Source: Chitinophaga sp. HK235 (GTDB taxonomy: Bacteria > Bacteroidota > Bacteroidia > Chitinophagales > Chitinophagaceae). Taken from it: a DNA stretch of 64,000 nucleotides. Positions 13,801 through 22,800 of the stretch are shown piece after piece. The position numbers and the translations under genes are program-made. Positions within the stretch are counted from its first letter, which is position 1; the number at the start of each line of letters is the position of its first letter. The notes beneath the pieces are model-generated. The model was not told the DNA's origin and made no database searches. It saw only the letters and a program-made list of their open reading frames with translations. The stretch covers positions 1,426,001 through 1,490,000 of the forward strand of contig NZ_CP073766.1 of the NCBI RefSeq assembly GCF_018255755.1. The letters are read 5' to 3'.

Positions 13801-16800
13801 TACCGGGACAAAATCAGGATTTTCCAATAATGCCTCGTTCACCTGTAACTCCTGGCATTCGTCCTTACTGTAGAACCGAAGCCCCTCCTGCTGGCTGGAG
13901 ACGATTTGCCAGAGCTCATCCACACTATCTACTCCGCTAAAGGCCCCTGAAACAGCGATAATGGCAATTTCATGGCTTTCTCCCGGTGTATTGTTTTGCA
14001 GCTTATAGGAGGTTTGAACATCGCCCCGGACACTCTCAATAAGTTTGTGAATGGTGTTGTATTTAAACACATCTGCGGCCCCGATATGTTTGAATTCTTC
14101 CAGTTGATGAAGCTTGTTTTTCAGCTGAATACTCAGTATTGAGTTGCCACCTATTTTGAAAAAGTTCTGATGGATACCGATTTGTTCGCCGGGAAGCCCT
14201 AACACTTCCCCATAGATCTGGCACAGTTTATCTTCCAGCTCAGTAGCAGGAGCCACATATGCGTCCGCCGTATTAAAGTCAGGATCCGGGAGGGCACGTT
14301 TATCCAGCTTACCGTTAATGGTTAGCGGAAATGATTCCAGCACGACCAGGTTATCGGGCACCATGTAGCTGGGTAATACTTTAGACAACCGCTCTGTTAT
14401 AAAGTCCTGCGTAATAGAAGCTGCATCCGGAACATAATATCCCACGAGGTATTTGGCACTGCCGGAGGCTGTAGCCCGCTCCTTTACCAGCACACAGCTT
14501 TGCCGGATGCCGGGTACCTGCAGGAGCGCCTGTTCTATCTCCGCCAGCTCTATCCTGAAACCGCGGATCTTTATCTGTTCATCGTTTCTGCCGATGTATT
14601 CCAGATGGCCATCAGCCTGCCATCTTACCAGATCTCCCGTTTTATAAATCCGCGTATAGCCGTTGGCGTTGTCCGCTTCAGTGGCAAAAGGGTTGTCAAT
14701 AAAGCGTGCTGCTGTTAGCTCAGGGTTGTTGAGATAACCGCTGGCCACTCCTGCACCTCCTATATACAATTCACCGGTAATACCCACCGGCACCGGTTGA
14801 TGGCTCGCATCCAGGACGTACAACTTAACATTTTCAATAGGTTTGCCTATGTTCGTATACAGGTCGCCTTCCGAATACACATACATGCTGGCAATAACGG
14901 TATTCTCTGTGGGACCGTATGCATTGACCAGCTGCCGGCCCTGGCTCCACTCCTGCATCAGTTTCGGAGTACTTACATCACCTCCTACTACCAGTGTTTT
15001 TAATCCCGGTAAACCGGAGGAGGACATTACGCTTAACAGGACTGGTGGTAACAGCGCTGTTGTTGTTTGGTTTTTATTGATATATTCACTCAACAATTGA
15101 GCGTCCTGTCTTACGTTACCAGGAACGATGATGAGTTGGGCTCCTAAAGTCAAAGCGCTGAATATTTCCCACACCGATGCGTCAAACACCAGCGCAGCAT
15201 ATTGCAGCACCTTCGACGCCGGGCTTATCTCCAGCTTGTCTTTTTGTACAAACACCAGGTTCATCACTCCCTCATGTGCTATCATCACACCTTTGGGTTT
15301 ACCGGTGGTACCGGAGGTATAGATGATATAGGCGAGATCCCCGGCTGAGCTGTACGCAGGAAGATTGGCGGTATCTTCATGGAGATACAGGTCTTCCGTC
15401 AGGTCTGCATAAAGAACTTTCTCTTCCGGCAACTGTAACCCGTTGTCCCTGCGAAGGCTCAGTACCAGCGCAGCGCCGGTGTCTTCCAGTATAAAGTCTA
15501 TCCTTTGCTGCGGGTAGGCTGGGTCCAGCGGAACATAAGCCCCTCCTGCCTTCAGCACAGCCAGTATGCTCACGATCATCTCCTCACTTCTCTCCATGCA
15601 CAGGGCAATCAGCGTATCCGGTTGTAGTTCCGTTCCTGTTTTTTGCTGGTATTGCTTCCTGATATGGCGGGCCAGCTGGTTGCTCTTTTCATTGAGTTCC
15701 TTGTAGCTCAGCTGCCGGTCTTCATACACCAACGCAGTATTATCCGGATATACCGCAGCCTGTTCCTCGAAATACTGATGAATGGTTTTTCCTGTAGGAT
15801 ATACCTTTTCTGTGGCATTCCACCCGTAAACAATCTCCTGATACTCGTCAGGTGACAGCAAACTGAGACGGCTATACGCTTTTTCAGGTGCCTGTGTAAG
15901 CGCATCCAGCAGGTAGATATAGTGTTGTATCAACCTGGCAATAGTTTCCTCCCGGAACAAACTGGTGGCATAATTGAACTGGCCTGTGATCTCTTCACCA
16001 CTATCATCCATAAACACAGACAAGTCAAATATTTCTATTTCATGCGAAAGTCTGCCAGTGAAGGGTTTGAGATAAGTCTGCTGCTCATCAGGAACTTTGG
16101 AGCCAAAGCGCTGTACCGCAAATGCAACCTGGAAGAGGGGATGCCGTGAAAGGTCCCGTTCCACGCCCAGTTCGTTGACCAGCTTTTCAAAAGGCAGGTC
16201 CTGGTGCTGCTGTGCTTCCATCTGCTGCTGATGGACCTCCCGGACCAGCTCCTCATAACTTTGGGTATTGCTCAGCTGTGTCCTGTTGATCAGGGTATTG
16301 ACAAAGAAGCCGATAAGATCCTGTGTCTGTCTGTGATGGCGGTTGGCAATAGGGCTTCCTATCAGAATGTCATCCTGCCCGGTGTATTTACCCAGGAGAA
16401 TGCTCATGCTGCCCAGCAGTGCACTGTGCAATGTCACCCCGTGTTGTCTGGCCAGTGACCTTAACCGGTCACTTATCTGTTTGTTGAGGGTGAACATCTT
16501 GTGGGCGCCGTGGTAATTCATCCGGTCCGGCCTTGGATAGTCAGTCGGTAAGGCTAAAGTCCGATAACCGGAGAGTTTATTTTTCCAGTAGTTCAACTGC
16601 CTGTCCAGCGTTTCGCCTGTCAGCCAGGACCTTTGCCACAAGGCATAGTCCTTGTACTGGATCTCCAAAGCAGGCAGGCTGAAGGAACTATCTTTCCGCA
16701 TGTATGCCTGATAATAGGCAAATAATTCCTTTTGAAATATTTCTGTTGACCAGCCATCACTGGCAATGTGATGTATGTTGATGAGCAGGACTATTCTCTC

Positions 16801-19800
16801 TGAGAAGGGACCTGTGGCGGCATCTTCTGCCTGGACCCTGTAGAATTTCACCCGTATAGGGTACTCTTTCCGCAGCTCAAAGGGACTGTTGATATCTTCT
16901 GCAAGCAGTGCATCCAGATCGTCCTGAGCGGTGAGTAGTGTCTCTTCAATGGCCAGAGATTTCTGATGAACGGTCTGAACACCTCCTTGTATCGTCGTTC
17001 TTAATACTTCATGTCTGGTAACAATCTGCCTGAGTGCATGCTTTAATCCTTCCACCTTAGTGGTATCAGCCAGTTCATACACTGCTGGTATATGATAGGC
17101 ATTGGTTCCTTCTTCGTATTCTTCGACAAACCAAAGACGTTCCTGGGCAAAGGAAAGTACCGCCTGATTGTCATGGGTCCGGGGGATATTAATCTGTGCC
17201 TCGCCCAGGGTATGGAGCAGGAGCTGTTCAATGGTCTTATGCTTAAACACATCTGCCACACTTATTTCAACCCCCAATACTTTATTCATCCTGTGAGAAA
17301 CCTGTATGGCCAGGATAGAGTTACCTCCTATTTTAAAGAAATCATCCGTGATACCTACCTTTTCCAGTCCCAGCAATTCCTGCCAGATACGGCATAAGGC
17401 TATCTTTGCATCGGTAGCAGGGGGGACATATGTTTCCGAAACATTAAAGCGGGGATCAGGGAAGGCGCGTTTATCCAGCTTACCGTTAATGGTCAAGGGG
17501 AAGGATTCCATAGCGATCAGGCTATCAGGCACCATGTAGCTGGGTAATACCTCAGACAACTGCTCTGCTATAAAGCCCTGCGTAATGGAAGCTGCATCCG
17601 GAACATAATATCCCACGAGGTATTTGGCACTGCCGGAGGTTGTAGCCCGCTCCTTTACCAGCACACAGCTTTGCCGGATGCCAGGTATCTGCAGGAGCGC
17701 CTGTTCTATCTCCGCCAGCTCTATCCTGAAACCGCGGATCTTTATCTGTTCATCGTTTCTGCCGATGTATTCCAGATGGCCATCAGCCTGCCATCTTACC
17801 AAATCTCCCGTTTTATATAGTCGCGTATAGCCGTTTACGTTGTCAGCTTCAGTGGCAAAAGGGTTGTCAATAAAGCGTGCTGTTGTTAGCTCAGGGTTGT
17901 TGAGATAACCGCTGGCTACGCCTGCACCTCCTATATACAATTCACCGGTAATACCCACCGGCACCGGTTGATGGCTGGCATCCAGGACATACAACTTAAC
18001 ATTTTCAATAGGTTTGCCTATGTTCGTATGCAGGTCGCCTTCTGAATACACATGCATGCTGGCAATAACGGTATTCTCTGTGGGACCGTATGCATTAACC
18101 AGCTGCCGTCCCTGGCTCCATTCCTGCATCAGTTTCGGAGTACTTACATCACCTCCTACTACCAGTGTTTTTAATCCAGGTAAACCAGACGCAGACATTA
18201 CGTTTAACAGGACTGGTGGTAACAGCGCTGTTGTTGTTTGGTTTTTATTGATATACTCACTCAACAATTGAGTGTCCTGTCTTACGTTACCGGGAACGAT
18301 GATGAGTTGAGCCCCTAAAGTCAAAGCGCTGAATATTTCCCACACCGATGCGTCAAACACCAGCGCAGCATATTGCAGGACCTTCGACGCCGGGGTTATC
18401 TCCAACTTGTCTTTTTGTACAAACACCAGGTTCATCACCCCCTTATGGGCTATCATCACACCTTTGGGTTTACCGGTGGTACCGGAGGTATAGATGATAT
18501 AAGCGAGATCCCCGGCTGAGCTGTACGACGGAAGATTGGCGATATCTTCATGGAGATACAGGTCTTCCGTCAGGTCTGCATAAAGGACTTTCTCATCCGG
18601 TAACTGTAACCCGTTGTCCCTGCGAAGGCTCAGTACCAGCGCAGCGCTGGTGTCTTCCAGTATAAAGTCTACCCTTTGCTGTGGGTAGGCTGGGTCCAGG
18701 GGAACATAAGCCCCTCCTGCCTTCAGCACAGCCAGTATGCTCACGATCATCTCCGGACTTCTGTTCATGCATAGGGCGATCAGCGTATCCGGTTGTAGTT
18801 CCGTTCCTGTTTTTTGCTGGTATTGCTTCCTGATATGGCGGGCCAGCTGGTTGCTCTTTTCATTGAGTTCCTTGTAGCTCAGCTGCCGGTCTTCATACAC
18901 TAACGCCGTATTATCCGGATATACCGAAGCCTGTTCCTCGAAATACTGATGAATGGTTTTTCCTGTAGAATATACCTTTTCAGTGGCATTCCACCCATAC
19001 ACGATCTCCTGATATTCGTCAGGTGACAGTAAACTGATACGGCTATATGCTTTTTCAGGTGCCTGTGTAAGCGCATCCAGCAGGTAGGTATAGTGCTGTA
19101 TCATCCGGGCGATGGTTTCTTCCCGGAACAAACTGGTGGCATAACTGATCTGGCCTGTAATCTCTTCACTGCTGTCATCTATAAAGACAGACAGATCAAA
19201 TTTTTCCACCTCGTGGGAAAGTATACCTTTGAAAGGTTTGAGATAGTCCTGCTGTTCCTCAGGTACTTCACTGCCGAAGCGCTGTACAACGAATGCAATC
19301 TGGAAGAGAGGATGTCGTGAAAGATCCCGTTCTACACCCAGTTCACTGACCAGTTTTTCAAAAGGCAGGTCCTGATGCTGCTGCGCTTCTATCTGCTGCT
19401 GATGGACCTCCCGGACCAGCTCCTCATAACTTTGGGTATTGCTTAGCTGTGTCCTGTTGATCAGGGTATTGACAAAGAAGCCGATAAGGTCCTGTATCTG
19501 TCTGTAATGGCGGTTGGCAATAGGGCTTCCTATCAGAATATCATCCTGCCCGGTGTATTTACCCAGGAGAATGCTCATGCTGCCCAGCAGTGCACTGTGC
19601 AATGTCACCCCGTGTTGTCTGGCCAGTGACCTTAACCGGTCACTTATCTGTTTGTTGAGCGTAAATACCTGATGGGAGCCGGCGTAATTTATCCGGTCGG
19701 GTCTTGGATAGTCGGTAGGAAAGGCTAAAGGCTGATAACCGGAGAGTTTATTCTTCCAGTAGTTCAACTGCCTGTCCAGCGTTTCGCCTGTCAGCCAGGA

Positions 19801-22800
19801 CCTTTGCCACAAGGCATAGTCCTTGTATTGGATTTCCAAAGCAGGCAGGCTGAAAGAACTATCTTTCCGCATGTATGCCTGATAATAGGTAAATAGCTCC
19901 CTTTGGAATATTTCTGTTGACCAGCCATCGCTGGCAATGTGATGTATGTTGATGAGCAGGATTGTTCTTTCCGGTGAATCATCTGCCTCGATCTTATAGA
20001 ACTTCGCCCGTATCGGATACTCTTTACGCAGGTCAAAGGGTCGGTTGATATCTTCTGCAAGCAGTTCATCCAGATCGTCGTGGACGGTCAGCAGTAGTTC
20101 TTCAACGGACAAAGATCTCTGATGTACTATCTGAACTCCCTGCTGGTCTCTGCCTTGTATGGTGGTTCTTAATACTTCATGTCTGGCAACAATCTGCCTG
20201 AGCGCGTATTTTAATCCTTCCACCTTAGTGGTACCTGCCAGTTCATACACCGCCGGTATATGATAGGCATTGGTCCCTTTTTCGTACTCTTCAATGAACC
20301 AAAGACGCTCCTGAGCAAAAGAAAGCGCCACCTGGTTTTCATGGATCCGGGGTATGCTGACCTGTACCCCACCCTGGCTATGGAGCAGGAGCTGCGCAAT
20401 AGTCCTGTGCCTGAAAACAGCTGTAAAGCCTATTCCATCCCCTAATACCTTATTCATTCTGTGGGACACGTGTATAGCCAGGATAGAGTTACCGCCTATT
20501 CGAAAGAAATCATCCGTGAGGCCTACTCTTTCCAGTCCCAGCGTTTCCTCCCATATATTACATACAGCGATCTCGGTGTCAGTAACAGGCGGTACATAGG
20601 TTTCCGCCAAACTAAAGTCGGGATCAGGGAAAGCACGTTTGTCCAGTTTGCCATTAATAGTCAGCGGGAAAGATTCCATGCCCATGAGGCTACCAGGCAG
20701 CATGTATTCAGGTAATGTTTCCGACAGTTTATCCAATATGAGGGCCGGCGTAAGTGAAGCTGCTTCCGGAGCTGATCTGTCCGGGACATAGTATCCTACG
20801 AGATATTTAGCGCTACCGGATACTGTTGGTCTTTCTTTCACCAGGACACAGCTTTGCAGAATGCCCGGTATCTGCAGGAGCGCCTGCTCTATTTCTGCCA
20901 GCTCTATCCTGAACCCGCGGATCTTTACCTGTTCATCGTTTCTGCCGATATAGGCTATATTGCCATCAGGCAGCCATCTTACCAGGTCTCCTGTTTTGTA
21001 TAACCGCGTATATCCTTTGGCGTTATCTTCTTCAGTGGCAAAAGGATCGGTAATAAAGCGTCCGGCTGTTAGTTCCGGATTGTTGAGATAACCTCTTGCC
21101 ACCCCTGCGCCCCCTATATACAATTCCCCGGTAACTCCTACTGGTACTGGCTGAAGACCGGTGTCCAGGATATACAGCTTCTTGTCAGACAGATGGGACC
21201 CTATCGGCACTACATCTGTTGTGTTGTAATCTGTTAAGTGGCAATAGCTGGAATAAACGATATTTTCAGTGGGACCATAAACATGGATCAGCGCTGTCTC
21301 CGGGAAGTGCTTTTTAAAATCATTGACGACGTCTATGCTACAGGCTTCCCCTCCGAAAAGTATTTGTTTTAAAACAGCCAGGCAGCGTGACTGGTGGGTC
21401 ACCAGTGAGTTAAACAGCGCTGTGGTGACAAAAGCCGTATCTATATTATGTTTAACAACCTGATCGTCCAGCAGGGATAAATCCAGTAAACAATGTTTAG
21501 GGATGATGACCAGCTTTTTGTTATTTAACAGGGAGAAGAATATATCAAATATGCTACCGTCAAAAGCGTAGTTGGATATACCCGCCACGGTGGCCGCTTT
21601 ATTGTAATCAATAAAATTATTGTCAACAGCAAATGATAATACCTGATGCTGCTCTATCATTACCCCTTTGGGTTTGCCGGTGGTGCCGGAGGTATAGATG
21701 ATATAGGCCAGATCCCCCGCTGCACTGTACGCCGGCAGGTTAGCGGTATCCCCGCTGTGATAGCATACTTCCGTCAGGTCTGTATAAAGTACCTTTTCTT
21801 CCGGAAGATGTACCCCGCTGATACTGCGGTGGCTGAGCACCATCGCTGCGCCGGTGTCTTCCAATATAAAGTCTATTCTTTGCTGTGGGTAGGAAGGGTC
21901 TATGGGAACATAAACACCTCCTGCCTTCAGCACGGCCAGTATGCTTATCACCATCTCCAGGCTTCTGTCCAGGCACAGGGCGATAGGGGTATCCCGTTTC
22001 AGCTCCTGCCCTGTTTTTTGCCGGTATTGCTCCCTGATATGACGGGCCAGCTGATTGCTTTTTTCATTGAGCTGGCTGTAGCTTAACTGCTGGTCTTCAT
22101 AAATCAGTGCAGTATTGTCTGGATTTTTCAGCACCTGCTTTTCAAAATGCTGATGAATGGTCATATCCTTTGGATATGTCTTCGTTGTGGCGTTCCACCC
22201 ATAAACGATCTCCTGGTATGCCTCCGGAGAGAGAACAGTGTAGTTGTCAATATGGATTTCGCCTTTATTAATGAGTTCATCGACTGCATCCAGGAAAGCA
22301 TCTGTAAACTGCCTTATCAAATCTTTATCAAAAAGATGAGACCTGTACACCAATTTAACTTTGATACCATCCGGGTAATTTTCATCATACAACAAGCTGA
22401 TCTCATCATCAACTGTAGTGTTCAGGGAAATATCAACCGGTGAAACTTCCAGATCTTTTAATTTCAGCGGGCAGGTATTTAAATATATTTGTCCGAATCC
22501 TGCATTACACCCGTCACTGGTTTGACCTACAACATCCGTTAAAGAATAGTATTGGTATTGTTTAATCTTTTTACGTTGTTCGCCTATGACGGCTATCAGG
22601 TCAGAAAATGTGCCGATGGTATCCAATTCAAATTTCTGGTGTATTGTATTTTCAAAACACCCGAAGACATTACTAAAATCCTGCGCACGGGTATCTACCA
22701 CATAACCCAGCACAAATCTCTTTTGACTGGTATATTTTGACAATACCAATCCATACAATGCGAATAAAACATCAAATGCAGTGGAACCTTTCTCTTTTAT

